From assembly GCF_034702125.1 (NCBI RefSeq), contig NC_085874.1, positions 1,358,501-1,422,500 on the forward strand: a stretch of DNA of 64,000 nt. The letters run 5' to 3'. This document shows, piece by piece, positions 11,351-22,075 of the stretch. Position numbers and translations under genes: made by a program. The notes below the pieces were generated by a model that saw nothing but the letters and a program-made list of their open reading frames with translations, was not told the DNA's origin and ran no database searches. Each line of letters begins with the position of its first letter. Within the stretch, counting starts at the first letter, position 1. Source of the stretch: Engraulis encrasicolus (taxonomy: Eukaryota; Chordata; Actinopteri; Clupeiformes; Engraulidae).

Positions 11351-12073
11351 TTTGACGAAGGTCATCTTGCCCCTGTTCGCCCCCTCAGGGCTGCGAACAT
11401 GCGACCTCGTCAACTACAACGGTCCGGCAATGGGAGACACAGTACGATACTGCTGGGCCAAGAGACTAGTCCCTCGGCCCAACGGCACGAGACTTTATGA
11501 GGCTATCGGAGGGAGGTTTTACCAACGTTCCACGCCAACTCTGCTAGTTAGCCTCCATTACACTCTCCCCCTTAAACCTCACTCCCAATCCAGGTCACGG
11601 CACCACTGTGATGGAGGTCATCTTGCACCTGTTCGCCCCCTCGGGGCTGCGAACGTGCGACCTCGTCAACTACAACGGTCCGGCAATGGGAGACACAGTA
11701 CGATACCGCTGGGCCAAGAGACTAGTCCCTCGGCCCAACGGCACGAGACTGTATGAGGCTATCGGAGGGAGGTTTTACCAACGTTGCACGCCAACTCTGC
11801 TCGTTAGCCTCCGTTACACTCTCCCCCTTAAACCTCACTCCAATCCAGGTCACGGCACCACTGTGATGGAGGTCATCTTGCACCTGTTCAGCCCCCTCGG
11901 GGATTGAACGTGCAACCTCGTCAACTATAACGGTCCGGCAATAGGAGACACAGTACGATACCGCTGGACCGAGAGACTAGTCTCTCGGCCCAACGGCACG
12001 AGACTGTATGAGGGTATCGGAGGGAGGTTTTACCAACATTCCACGCCAACTCTGCTAGTTAGCCTCCGTTACA
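11351..12073 (-). mobile_element. Tandem TRIM-like miniature LTR retrotransposon (three LTRs)
   Basis: Three direct copies of a 212-bp repeat lie at 11351-11562, 11607-11818 and 11862-12073, separated by 44 and 43 bp. Read on the minus strand, the repeat begins TGTAACGGAGG. Two of the copies end CCTCCATCACA, giving TG...CA tips; the leftmost copy has a mutated end. Each spacer begins one base later with TGGTGCCGTGAC, the complement of tRNA-His 3' ends (11849-11860 in one spacer), and ends in the purine run AAGGGGGAGAG abutting the next repeat. TGTA flanks the whole array (11347-11350 and 12074-12077). This is LTR, PBS, PPT, LTR logic with almost no interior. The repeats also carry tRNA-like Pol III A and B boxes. 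Confidence 0.8.
11706..11716 (-). promoter_or_regulatory. Pol III A-box in the middle LTR
   Basis: On the minus strand this reads TGGCCCAGCGG, a match to the tRNA A-box consensus TRGYNNARNGG. A B-box-like CGTTCGCAGCC lies about 50 bp further along (11645-11655), with two differences from GGTTCGANNCC. The spacing suits TFIIIC binding. Activity is an inference. Confidence 0.5.
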
Positions 12074-12077
12074 TGTA

Positions 12078-13427
12078 CAGCGAGGGCACTGGTTGAGACA
12101 AAGTAGCCGCTAGTAGGAATGGATAAAGGCTTAGCCGGCGTGCAGACAGTGGATAACACTTGAAGCAACGCAGTCGACTATGAGACCACTAATAGGAGCA
12201 GGTACAGGCTGAGCACCGTGGCAGCCGGAGTGCAGAAGACGAACACTTGAGACGTTGTAGCTATGAAACAGCTAGTAGAAATGGATAGTGCTGGGTACCG
12301 CTGGAGATGGCAACGTCATCCAGAGAACATCACCTCCAAAAGGACCGGTGAAAAGACACAATTTTCGGCGAGAGAAGCAACGACAGCCACAGCCGCATGA
12401 AGCCAGAAGTCGGAAGACGCCCAAGGACGAGCAGAGTGTGCTTGACTGCCTCCATAAAGACCGCTTATTTATGAAGAAATGCCAGACAAGAAATTAGGGA
12501 AGTGACGCACCCATGACGCTGAGTGGTTCCTGTGCCTTAAAGGGGCCAGCACCCCACTACACATAGAAGAAAACAACAGCCCGAACACCGGCAATCCCCT
12601 GATTGTTTTTGACAATGCAGTGAGAAGAGCAGGCAAGAAAGCAACTCGCGCATTGAGCGTGGAGTACAGGTAGTTTACTTAAATACTTCGATTAGATTTC
12701 ACAGGCACGCGAGCGCAGGGAGAGTGAAGACTGTGTTTCTGTTTATCTTACGTACGCGCGTCTTTTCAAAGGGTTTGTTTGGGGCGACCGCTTGAGAGTG
12801 CGCTTTTCGGTTTATGCAGTAAATGTCTCCCTTCATTAGTTTTTGGAACTTAGGGTGTCTGTAACATCCACTAAGACAATATCCACGAAAACGCAAACGC
12901 CTGCAAACCGCTGTTCTGTCAGAAAAGAGTGTCAAGTGCACCTGTTGTTTACTCTGTCTACTTCCCACAGCGGCATTTAAAAGTCTTCCATGAAATCCAA
13001 CATCAACGTCACTTCAAATAGGTGACAGCAAGCATGCACACATAAAATAACACTCAAGTGAGGGGGTGAAATCACTCTGCTCTCATATTAAAGTGAAAAG
13101 GGGATAACAGAAAATTTCACATTTTGGTTTGTTTAACCACTTAACTGTCACACACATTTTATACATTTTTGGCTTCTTTTACGCCAGGGGTTGCAGTCAT
13201 ATCCCTGTTTGTGCTACACTAACCCCCGTGCTCTTGTTTGAATGCTACGAGTCTGGAGTTTATCACTAAATAGTCAAAAGAGCACTCTTATATTTTGTTA
13301 CAAATCTACTTAGAATAAAACACATTTCTTGAAAAAAGGAGGAAATGAATGTTAATCCAAATAAATGTCACTCTGAAAGCAGTTCTCCCGATGAAACAGG
13401 AAAAAAAAAACTTGCCTCAAGTCTTAT
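12078..13427. other. Gypsy 3' remnant and unassigned sequence
   Basis: About 12078-12540 probably continues the Gypsy 3' end. It contains a loosely repeated phrase (GCTAGTAGGAATGGAT near 12109, CTAGTAGAAATGGATA near 12271), and a purine run at 12538. From there to 13427 I see no conserved coding region, RNA gene or element boundary. Confidence 0.4.
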
Positions 13428-13430
13428 TAA

Positions 13431-13710
13431 GGTGCCGTTTCCACGTAGCTGGATATTTTTATATGTGGATATTTTTTTCTCCTGCTTGTATTGGTTTTGC
13501 ATTGGTTTTGGCCTTCCGTTTCCACGTAGCAGATATTTAAAAATCCAGGTGCAGGAGAAAAAAATAGCAGGAGAAAAAAATATCCTGTTTAGGGGTCTGA
13601 AACGCATTTGTTTCAATGGAGGATTTTTTTTATCCACATGTTGCGTTTACACCTAGCAGGAGAAAAAAATACCCTGCTAAAAAAATATCCTGCTACGTGG
13701 AAACATCACC
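13431..13710. mobile_element. 280-bp MITE with GGTGCCGTTTCCACG termini
   Basis: The left end GGTGCCGTTTCCACGTAGC is mirrored at the right by GCTACGTGGAAACATCACC. TAA flanks both sides (13428-13430 and 13711-13713). Inside, the motif AGCAGGAGAAAAAAATA and its complement recur several times in both orientations. The 3-bp TAA duplication suggests a Harbinger-type non-autonomous element. Short ORFs across it are artefacts of the repeats. Confidence 0.6.
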
Positions 13711-14035
13711 TAAAAGTCCAGGACAAAGGATCCACTGAAAACACGTAAAAACAGGAAAAATGTGGATGTCTTGCATCCTACCGAGACCAGTCACATCACA
13801 AGGGCTGACGGTCGGGCTGACGGTCCTCGGATTCTCGGTCCTGGCTGTGGTGGTCATCAGAGCTGGAGCTATTGTGCTTATTGTGCGAGGTGTTGTGGCT
13901 CTTCAAGCCCAGGTGTGCTTTTCGCTGGGGCACCCTGTGGACACATGTGGGATTTTTTTTTTTTTTTTGATCAGAAATGACTACAGCCCGGAGACTACAC
14001 CCCCCGCCTCCGTCATGGAGGTCAATGTACTCACC

Positions 14036-16435
14036 TTATTCCCCGTTTGCCTGGCCTTTTATATGCCAGGACTTGTAGCAGTTCCTCGTGGGTACCATGC
14101 ACAGGGCAACGTCGCATGTGGTGCATAGACGTGGTGTCTTCTGTCTACAATTCACACACTGTCGCCGTCCTTCTGTGCCATCTTCCCCGAAGTGTGCGGG
14201 CATATGCAAGGCATCAGGTGGTGGCGCTGGTGGTGGTGGCGTTCGTGGAGGAGAGGGGACAATTTCACCATGTCCAGCACGCCGGAGCTCATGAACCAGC
14301 TTCTCATGGAAGGCCTTATGACATAAGGGCTTTCCCCCCCTGTTTTCCATCATGTCTTTGTGGAGGACGAACGCGTTCACTATGGCAATGTCAATAAAGT
14401 GGTAAAAGAAAGATCTGTACCACCTCCTCGTCTTGTTAAGAACTTGGTAGTAACCGATCAAACTGTCAGACCAGTCAACTCCTTTTTTGTTAAAATTGTA
14501 GTCTTGTACTGCAGTAGGTACCGGCAATTGTTGCACATTCCATATGCCATCTGTGTTCACCCTGTGCTGTATCGTGCTGCCTTCGCTGTGGGCTTGATGA
14601 ATGCTGGAACACATCCGAACTAAATGAGTATGTCATGGTCTCTCTCCCGACTCCAGTTAACTAGCACTTACTGCTTTCAATTATCCCTCCTGCTTACTCT
14701 GCTCTGCTTAATTGCGACACCTGTGCTCACTCTGCTCTGCTCAATTGCTACAAATGCTCTCACTCTCCCTCCTCATTGGCCAGCCAGCTACACCACATTC
14801 ACTCTGCAATTAACCCCTGTATTTAAAGCTCTGGTTTTCAGTTCCTCTCCGTCAGACCGTCTTCGAACATACTCCTGATTCCTGTTCCCTGGCAAATCTA
14901 CTCTGACTCCTGTTGACGAACCCGGACCTGCTCTGAAACCCTGCCTGATCTCCAGTCCTTGAAAGCCGACCTGCCTTCTGTCCTCGACACCTGCTCCATC
15001 CTCTAGCCCGGTAAATCTGACCTGCCTTCTGCCATACGAAAACGATTTTGATATTGCCCTGAACTGTGCTTCTGCCCCTGTTAATTTGCCCTGTTGTGTG
15101 TGTGTTTCCCCCCCACCCCAGGACTTCCGTACCCTCCACCACCGGCTTCTGCAACGCTTCTCTGCAACTGGGGGGGGCACACACACACAGGCTCCTGGAC
15201 GCCTGGACTCTTACACTTTCCTATCCCCTAAAGTAAATAAACAATCTAACGTGACGCAACTGTGGTCCTCTTCTGTCTGGTCCGTGACAGAGTGTCTTTC
15301 CAGTGTACGAACAGCAGACTTCCCTCCTGTATCCAACGTATCGTACCCCTTGGGTGGCGATTGTTAATGCCATCGGATCTGTCTTCTGGAAACCAGATCC
15401 TGTGTTTGCAAATGGTACCGCATGCCCATCATCCAGCAGTTGCTGGAACAGCATTGGGCTTGTATAAAAATTGTCCACAAAGAGCTTGTAGCCAGTCCCC
15501 AAAACTGGGGAGGACACTAACTCCATGACTACGTCAAAGCTCAGCCCTTTTCCAAATCCTGCTTTGTTTTTCCCCTCATAAACAATGAAGTCCCAGGTGT
15601 ACCCAGATTGTGAGTCTGCTAGCACAAACAATTTTTACCCCCATTTCGATGGCTTATCTTTGCAGTATTGCCGGATTCCTATCCTGGCACGGGAGGCGAC
15701 CATTCGTTCATCAATGGCAATGTTTTGGCCTGGCTGGAAGTTGGAAATGCAGCTTTGCCGGATATCAGTGTACAGGGGTTTAATCTTCTGAAGGCAGTCA
15801 AACTCAGGGGTGCGTCTTCGAGCTGCATTGAGCTCGTCATCATCAGGGTCAGACAGATGGATATTGGTGGAGATTCGTCTGAATTTACGGCCAGACATGG
15901 TTGACCCAGCCCAAGGAAAGCTATACAATTCTGCCCTTCGCCAGTAGTCTGTAAGAGCTGGTGTGTGAACAAGACCCATGTACATTATCAGAGATTATCA
16001 TATATACGAGTTGGTCTAAACACTGGTTGTTGTGGAAGTATATCTTGTACCTCTGTGTCCCGCCATCCACGTCCATCTTCAGTTTGGGGCAAGTCTCTCC
16101 CCCTTCCTCCTGGCCTTCCAGACGGGCGGCCGACTCGTTGTCCTCTGCCTCTGCCTCTACCTCTGCTTTTACCCTTTCTTCCTCTACCTCTGCCACGTCC
16201 AGGAGGCCTACCGCGTGGCCGGACTACTCCTCTGCCCCCAATCTTCTTCGCTGGGGGTATGTAGTCATCTCTGTAATAGAAAACAATGCAAAGAGACTTT
16301 CAAAACATGTTAACCCGACCGAACAGCTCTTGGCCCGGTCTGACTCATTAAAACATTCAGTAATACACAGAAATGCAGTCCATGGTACTTACCCAGAGTC
16401 TTCGTCCAGGGATGAATTCAAAAGCGTTGTGTCTG
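14036..16435 (-). pseudogene. piggyBac-family transposase, interrupted
   Basis: Read on the minus strand, a short first exon encodes SLDEDSG. A 122-bp GT-AG intron (16271-16392) joins it in phase to DDYIPPAKK and an Arg-Gly-rich N-terminal region. The transposase core follows. Its three catalytic aspartates appear in family context: IAIDERM (about 15711), FVDNFYTS (about 15474) and GVDWSDS (about 14475). The C-terminus has a cysteine-rich zinc domain (CVNCRQK...CTTCDV...NCYKSWH). Damage consists of an in-frame TAA near 15635 and a solo LTR inserted at 14631-15289. The family cuts and pastes DNA at TTAA; I could not fix the terminal repeats. N-terminal frame continuity between about 15985 and 16196 is not fully checked. 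Confidence 0.75.
14631..15289 (+). mobile_element. Solo LTR inserted in the piggyBac gene
   Basis: The 659-bp segment starts TGTCATGG and ends CCGTGACA, giving the TG...CA tips of an LTR. It is flanked by near-identical 5-bp sequences, GAGTA (14626-14630) and GAGTG (15290-15294). It contains a TATA-like TATTTAAAG near 14820 and AATAAA near 15235, as expected for U3-R-U5. The piggyBac reading resumes on either side. I infer a solo LTR left by LTR-LTR recombination; its parent family is unknown. Confidence 0.65.
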
Positions 16436-16437
16436 TT

Positions 16438-16808
16438 TGTTACGTAGGTCTAGGGTTTAGGCAACGCAACAATAACCGGAAAACTGGGAGAACTCCCAAG
16501 GAGCCACAGCGAGTCGGGGAAAATGGTGCATGAGTGAATTTATTTTACATGTGCAGGTGATAAAGTTTTAACAAAAGTCAAAAACAGAATAGCCAAGAGG
16601 CAACATAAATTCGGCTAGCCAACCATAGAAAACAACGTCAAAATCAAAATCAGAAAACAAGAGGTGCTCCCGGTTTAACGCATGGCAGAGCAAGTGGAGG
16701 AACCCCCGCGAATCCCTCCACCCCGTGGCAGGTGAAGTGGCTCCCTTTTAAACACCCGTCAGATTGGTCTCAGCTGCAGGAGGAGGAGGAGCCGGCGAGA
16801 TTCAATCA
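16438..16808 (-). mobile_element. Possible LTR-like sequence
   Basis: On the minus strand there is a TATA-like GTGTTTAAAAGGG (about 16744-16756), then AAATAAATTC (about 16536-16545), ending CGTAACA near 16438. This arrangement resembles an LTR. I could not find a matching 5' tip or a target duplication. It could instead be the upstream regulatory region of the piggyBac element. Confidence 0.3.
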
Positions 16809-17353
16809 GGACTCTTTGGGCAAAAAAGGTTCAGAACGGGCATAGACGGACGCATCTGTTGTCCACATGTCGGACTTGTTAACCTCCATTTCGTTTTTGA
16901 GGTATCAAGAAATGTTCAATTATGCAGCTTGTGGTTGCCAAAATCCTATGGTCACATTGCGTAATTCATGGGCACGTTATGCAACTGCTGCAAAGCGGTC
17001 AGCTGGCAGTTTGATTGTTTCCTCCGGTTTGGAGTCAGTCTGGCAGATAAAAACTTGGATCCAACGCGTGTAGTGAGAAAATAGAGACTGAAAAGACACA
17101 ACCAAAAGGCTCTACTCGAAGGCTCCAGTTAACGCTGTTGAACGATTGTTTGCCTCTTCCGCTCTCCCTGGCTATCTGAATGAGGGGCTTTTATCAAACG
17201 TCATACCAAATATTATTTACATAGGCTAATTTTGGTACTTATGTTTATATTTGATCTGGCTTGCTTGAGCCGCTCTGTTTGGATTACTTGAAGACTTTCC
17301 ATGGATTATCCTGCATCGTTTCAGTGTCGTGACTAGGCTAACCTGGAACATTA

Positions 17354-17955
17354 GGCTCAATTCGAAACAGGGAAGGCAGCTGTCCTTCCAGTGAGCTAAC
17401 TGGACATCGAGTCTTGAAGTGTGGATCGAAGATTGTAGATTGCTTTATTTCCTCCCTCGGCAGTTGACTGCATTTGTGGGCGTAACGGGGATATTTGAGG
17501 TCAGCATCAGATGCTGACTTCGCTGCCTTGGTACCCAACATGCTGTGCGCCACCTCCCTCTCAACCGGAAACCTGAAAAACAAACATGGCTACTACCCAA
17601 GCTACTACCTTATCATACTCTTTATTCTAACACTTATGTATGTAGATATTGAAAATCGAATGGATAAATCAACATTGTAGTATCTAAATATGCTGTCGCT
17701 AGATCTATTTATAGCCTATTTTACGATTCCGCCGTCTGACGATCATTCACCGTTCAAATAGCATGTGTAAGCTAAGCGCTAACGTGATAAACGTAACTCC
17801 CGCCATAGAATCGCCGTAACATAAAATGCGCACGGCAGCGCACTCATTAGTGCCGTTCGTAACGGCTGCCTCATCAGCTAACTTCACCTATCTGATCAGT
17901 GACCTGTTTATGTAGGAGAGTCATCGAGTCACTGTCTCCCGTTTCGAATTGAGCC
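17354..17955. mobile_element. 602-bp inverted-repeat element, ATTA duplication
   Basis: The left end GGCTCAATTCGAAACAGGGA and the right end TCCCGTTTCGAATTGAGCC are inverted copies. ATTA occurs directly outside both ends (17350-17353 and 17956-17959). There is no complete transposase. The 4-bp duplication would fit Sola- or Academ-like families, but the assignment is open. Confidence 0.6.
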
Positions 17956-17959
17956 ATTA

Positions 17960-19242
17960 GTCTATCATCAGAGGTGAGCTCAGTCACTTTTGGCCGAGGG
18001 ATTTGTTTGGAAGGCCTAGGCTACATTTCTTTCTTCTATGAGAAACTTTTTTGTTTGGTATAATTACGAACAGTGCAAAGAACTGATTTTTGTGACACTG
18101 ACATTTTTTTGGAAGGAATATAATCGAAATAGTCCCGCCGCCGCGTGGGTTATGCTATTGATTTGTGACACGCATGTGGATGAACTTTATTGAAGTTGCA
18201 TGTCATAGAACATTCAAAGGAAATTGAAAATAGGCTATGTCATTTTTACAACAGTGGCATTTTTCCTCGGGTGCTGTGAATGACTGTTTTGCACCTAGGA
18301 AAAGTTTGACGCCATGCTGCTCACAGTGACCACATTATTTCTCATTATGTCGGCAAAGGGTACAACAGTACCCTATAGTAGGATATATTTTGGTCTTTTT
18401 AGTACGTATCCCCTCGTGAAACGGTAACTTCCCTGCCGCGATTTCAGCACCACGGACAGTTACTCAACAGTCGGGCAAATAGCACCACATTTTAAGCAGA
18501 TAATTTCAAGAGACCCGTTTGTGCCGTTTGTAATTTAGGTCTTGCATTTAGCTGACATGATATTGCCAGTTAATGAGCATTTTTAAGTTTACTGAATAGT
18601 TCTTCTACTTTGATCGACCGGCGTCTTACAAGCAAGCCCAAAATATGAAGCGACAAGTATAAAAAAGAAGCCCATGTCGCTCATTATAGGCCTAAGCAGA
18701 ATTTGCAACCCTGCGTGAATAGCATTTCTACAAAAACTAGTTGGCTCAATGTTACTAAATCATGTGGAAGTTGTTACAATGCCCTAGGCCTATATGAGAA
18801 AAGCTGCACGGCTCAAAACTACCGGTAGTTGCGATTTCTATTATAAGGCAGGTCACGGGCCGTTATATCATTATCGTCACCTCGCCTATGTAAAATTCCA
18901 GGCAGATAAAATTAGAACGTTCACCCATGGACTCGTCTGACGCAGTCGCCAGTTACGATAGAAAACCACATTTGCCACAACAAACAACAAAAAACGTTGT
19001 TTAACGTCTTTTTGGAGGGGCTTATATGTGTGGAGGATCATCTATTGAATACAGTGTGTACACATTGATCCAAAGTAGTGGTTAACCTGTGATATACACT
19101 TAAACTACATATAGACTAGGCCTATATTTTGAGTACAATTCCTGATGATAGGCTACAACATATTTAGAAATTAGCCTACATGTAGGCCTAATTAATATAG
19201 GCTATTTATTGAAAACGTTATTCAATTTGACTTTTCTTCAAT
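17960..19242. other. No gene recognised
   Basis: This stretch has no long ORF, tRNA-like fold or inverted termini that I can support. It looks like unique or old repeat-derived intergenic DNA. Confidence 0.4.
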
Positions 19243-19538
19243 AGTGAAAGCCCAACTGGGAAACTCCAACTCCCATTGTCATTGTGCCACAGCACTCCAC
19301 AGCACACAAGTGTGCACACTGCACACAACGTAATTGCATTTATGCTTCACCCGTCCAATGTGGCAGCCCCCAATGGCGCACCAAGGGAGCAGTGTGGCGG
19401 GACGGTACCATGCTCAGGGTACCTCAGTCATGGAGGAGGATGGGGGAGAGCACTGGTTAATTATTCCTGGCGGGTTGGGAGTTAAACTGGCAACCTTTGG
19501 GATACAAGTCTGACGCTCCGCTTACCCATGACTGCCCT
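19243..19538 (-). repeat. tRNA-derived SINE (family 1), minus orientation
   Basis: This is a diverged inverted copy of the element at 38026-38338. The head reads AGTCATGGGTAAGCGG on the minus strand (A-box-like), with a degenerate B box. It is followed by the same body (CATGGTACCGTCC, GGGGCTGCC-type and CACTTGTGTGCTGTGGAGTG motifs) and a tail rich in TTTCACT. ORFs across it are not genes. Confidence 0.7.
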
Positions 19539-20151
19539 AAATAACTGTTGGTGAAATTGAAAATTCCCTCCATATTCAATTTCTGCATTGCTTTCAATAT
19601 ACTTTCCCATTGACAACATGCATTCGTTCAAATGCTCACAATTTTCTTTAAATTGACCATTTTGATGCTGTGGTGGAACGACACTACAGTATGTTGAAAA
19701 GTGTGGAAATATCAAAATAGAACAGTGTTATTTTTTTCAGAGGTGGGTTCATGGTAAAGTTAACATACTAATGAAATAATTCCAAAATTATGTAGGCTAC
19801 ATTTTAAAGAAATGGTCAGGGACAATATTACATTACATTACATTACATTACATTACATTACATTGCATTTGGCAGACGCTTTATAACCAAAGCGACTTTC
19901 AAAAGAGGACATAATCAAGCCAACATCACAAGCAAATACAAAGTGCACAGGAAATATACAGAACAACAAGTGCAGTTGCAAAGAGGGGTTAGTTTTTTTT
20001 TTTAATTAATAAAGAGTACACACACAGCACACACACAAACACATACACACACGCACACACACACACACTCAAACTAAACTAAACTAGACTAAACTAAACT
20101 GAACTTAACATCATGTCAAGAGTCTGCCCTGGGGCTAGGCCAGCTCAAGCT

Positions 20152-20469
20152 TTAGTTTAGTAGCTCCTCTCGAAAGAGAAAGGTCTTTACTTGTTTCTTG
20201 AAGGCTGCAAGAGATGTGCTTAGTCTTGCTGCCTCTGGGAGACCGTTCCACCACTTGGGTACAACAACGGAGAACAGTCTTGACTGGGAGTACCTAGAGC
20301 GACTGGATGGCAGAGCCAGACGGCTTGTGCTGGATGAGCGCAGTTCTCTTCCAGTAACATAAGGCATTAGTACGTCCTTCTGATAAGCTGGGGCCGTTCC
20401 TGCGATGGTTTTGTAGGCAAGGGTCAAAGCCTTGTGCTTGATCCGGGCGGCAATCGGTAGCCAGTGCAA
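20152..20469 (-). pseudogene. L2-like LINE RT C-terminal fragment
   Basis: The 105-codon open frame covers the conserved C-terminal region of L2-type ORF2: HWLPIAARIKHKALTLAYKT at the start, the RELRSSS block, and FSVVVPKWWNGLP, ending TFLFREELLN. It is a fragment of the LINE described above, not a host gene. Confidence 0.75.
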
Positions 20470-20654
20470 CTCAATAAACAGAAGAGTAATATCCTTTCCT
20501 TTTGGGTTGATTGAATATCAAGTGTGCCGCCACATTCTGGATCATCTGCAGAGGTTTTAGCGCACAAGCAGGTAGACCTGTCATGAGTGAATTGCAGTAG
20601 TCAACGTGGGACAGGACCGTAGCCTGGACCAGTCGTTGTGTAGAATATGTATGG

Positions 20655-21236
20655 AATAGCTGCCGACGAGGTGTCCCGATATCAAGGGAAATAATGGACG
20701 AGGCGGAGCGTTCTAAACAGCCCGACAGCGCAGCCGAAGGGCTGTTCGCTTCGCCAAGTCCATTTTCCCTTGATATCGGGACACCTCGAAGGCTGCTATT
20801 CCGCTTATCACCCGGTTACCAGCATTTAAGTATTAATTTATTAATATGTTGATCTAAGGCTTCGTGAGAAATTAGATTCACCACTGTGCTTGATACGTTG
20901 CTATGGGCACCACTTCCTTCCTAATCTAGTGAGACGCGCCTCTATCGGAGGCATGTAAGGACGCGCGCAGAATGTTGGAGTGACTTGACAACCAAATGTG
21001 ATAGAATTGACGACTGGGTTTTTGACTTGACAACCAGATGCGATAGAATTAGTAACGGGGTCTTGACTAGACAACCAGATGCGATAGAACTAGTAACGGC
21101 ACTTTGCCAGAAAGTTAGAAAAGAAGCAACTTGGACGCCCGCATGCCCGCATGACATCATAGGTGTCCTGCTACCGGGGAATAAATGACACCTGCTCAGC
21201 CAATCAGAAGACGTTCCGTATGCTCACTGGGTGATA
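20655..21236. mobile_element. Insertion with 152-bp hairpin and 42-bp tandem repeats
   Basis: This block interrupts the L2-like RT. At 20657-20808 it has a strong palindrome: GAGGTGTCCCGATATCAAGG appears near 20668 and its complement near 20769, extending to GGAATAGC at the tips. At 20981-21104 three tandem copies of about 41-42 bp share ACAACCAGATGCGATAGAA. The ends contain GGTGATAA/TTATCACC motifs. I infer a non-autonomous DNA element and did not resolve its duplication. Confidence 0.5.
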
Positions 21237-21379
21237 ATGTTTCAGCACAGGTCTGATATTCCGTACGTTGGACATCTGGAATCGACAGGTCCAGGTGACT
21301 GAGTTGATGTAGTTGGAGCATGACAGCTCATCATCAATCATGACGCCAATGTTTTTGGCAACATTGTTTGGGGTCAATA

Positions 21380-21862
21380 CAGACCCGGCTTCAGAACCAA
21401 GTCATTGGACGGGCATTTGATGGAGTATGGGGGGCACTTTAGCAGGGGGTTATGGGGGTCCTCCCCCAGAAAATGTTGTACGTATTTCTCAGATGCAATT
21501 TCCAAATTTTAACCAAATTGTGGGCTCAGTTTCAGCTCTATGGAACAGTACTTTTGTTTCTAAATATGGGACAATCCCATTATTTCAAAGGATCACTGTT
21601 CACTTATTATTTCACAATTAGGTCTACTGACAATGTCTAAATAGGGTAGCCTATTCATTTATTTGTTTATTAAGGCTATGGTGGTTAAGCAAAGGTGGAA
21701 TTTTATCTTATACTTTATATTAGCTGTATTCAGAAAAAAATACTCATTTGTTGCATATTAATGACCATATCAGCATGTTTAGGTGAATAATCCCTGGGGG
21801 GGGCACAGCAGCTTGGCTGGGGGGGCAATGCCCTCCAATGCCCCCCCGTGGCCCCGGCCCTG
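21380..21862. mobile_element. hAT-type non-autonomous element with 8-bp duplication
   Basis: The 483-bp segment runs from CAGACCCGG to CCGGCCCTG. It is flanked by perfect GGTCAATA copies (21372-21379 and 21863-21870). It contains runs of G and C near both ends and no transposase. Confidence 0.75.
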
Positions 21863-22075
21863 GGTCAATATAAGTGCATAAATTCTAACAATCACCCATA
21901 CGCTAGGCCTACACATCCACACTCAATGGACATGATCACACATGCCCTAGGCTACTCATTCAATTCATTCATCACTCTCTATCGATGTTATAGGCCTCTC
22001 AATAAGATATGAGATAATATGCTAGTCTAATGTTACGAGAAAACTATATTATTCTTCAGACAAAAATTATGATAG

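Larger units (their letters stand above)
5449..12540 (+). mobile_element. Dead Ty3/Gypsy LTR retrotransposon with nested insertions
   Basis: The order PBS, gag, zinc knuckle, aspartic protease, reverse transcriptase, RNase H, integrase identifies a Ty3/Gypsy element. Three insertions break it: a LINE tail (about 5966-6262), a hAT element (7511-9426) and a tandem miniature LTR element (11351-12073). It also carries in-frame stops at 5842-5844, 9601-9603 and 10582-10584, and a frameshift near 7367. The 3' boundary is uncertain; an AAAGGGGCC purine run near 12538 may be the polypurine tract. No env-like ORF is seen. Confidence 0.8.
19842..21379 (-). mobile_element. L2-like LINE, 3' half, with nested insertions
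   Basis: On the minus strand this reads RT-proximal sequence of an L2-type LINE: NVAKNIGVMIDDELS near 21330, then VDYCNSLMTGLPACALKPLQ near 20600, then the C-terminal block LHWLPIAARIKHKALTLAY ending near 20152. The 3' UTR ends in GACGCTTT/AAAGCGTCTGCC-type sequence and a TAATG pentamer tail (CATTA runs at 19838-19865). A roughly 0.58-kb insertion (about 20655-21236) splits the RT, and a hAT element abuts at 21380. Confidence 0.7.

Noticed and set aside
11145..11907. ORFs with repeated peptide blocks, also seen at 53491-53760
   Set aside because: The repeats come from reading through the 212-bp LTR copies; frames differ between copies and no conserved protein is implied.
20152..20469. Host gene on the minus strand
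   Set aside because: The protein is the C-terminal block of an L2-like LINE and is adjacent to a LINE-type tail.
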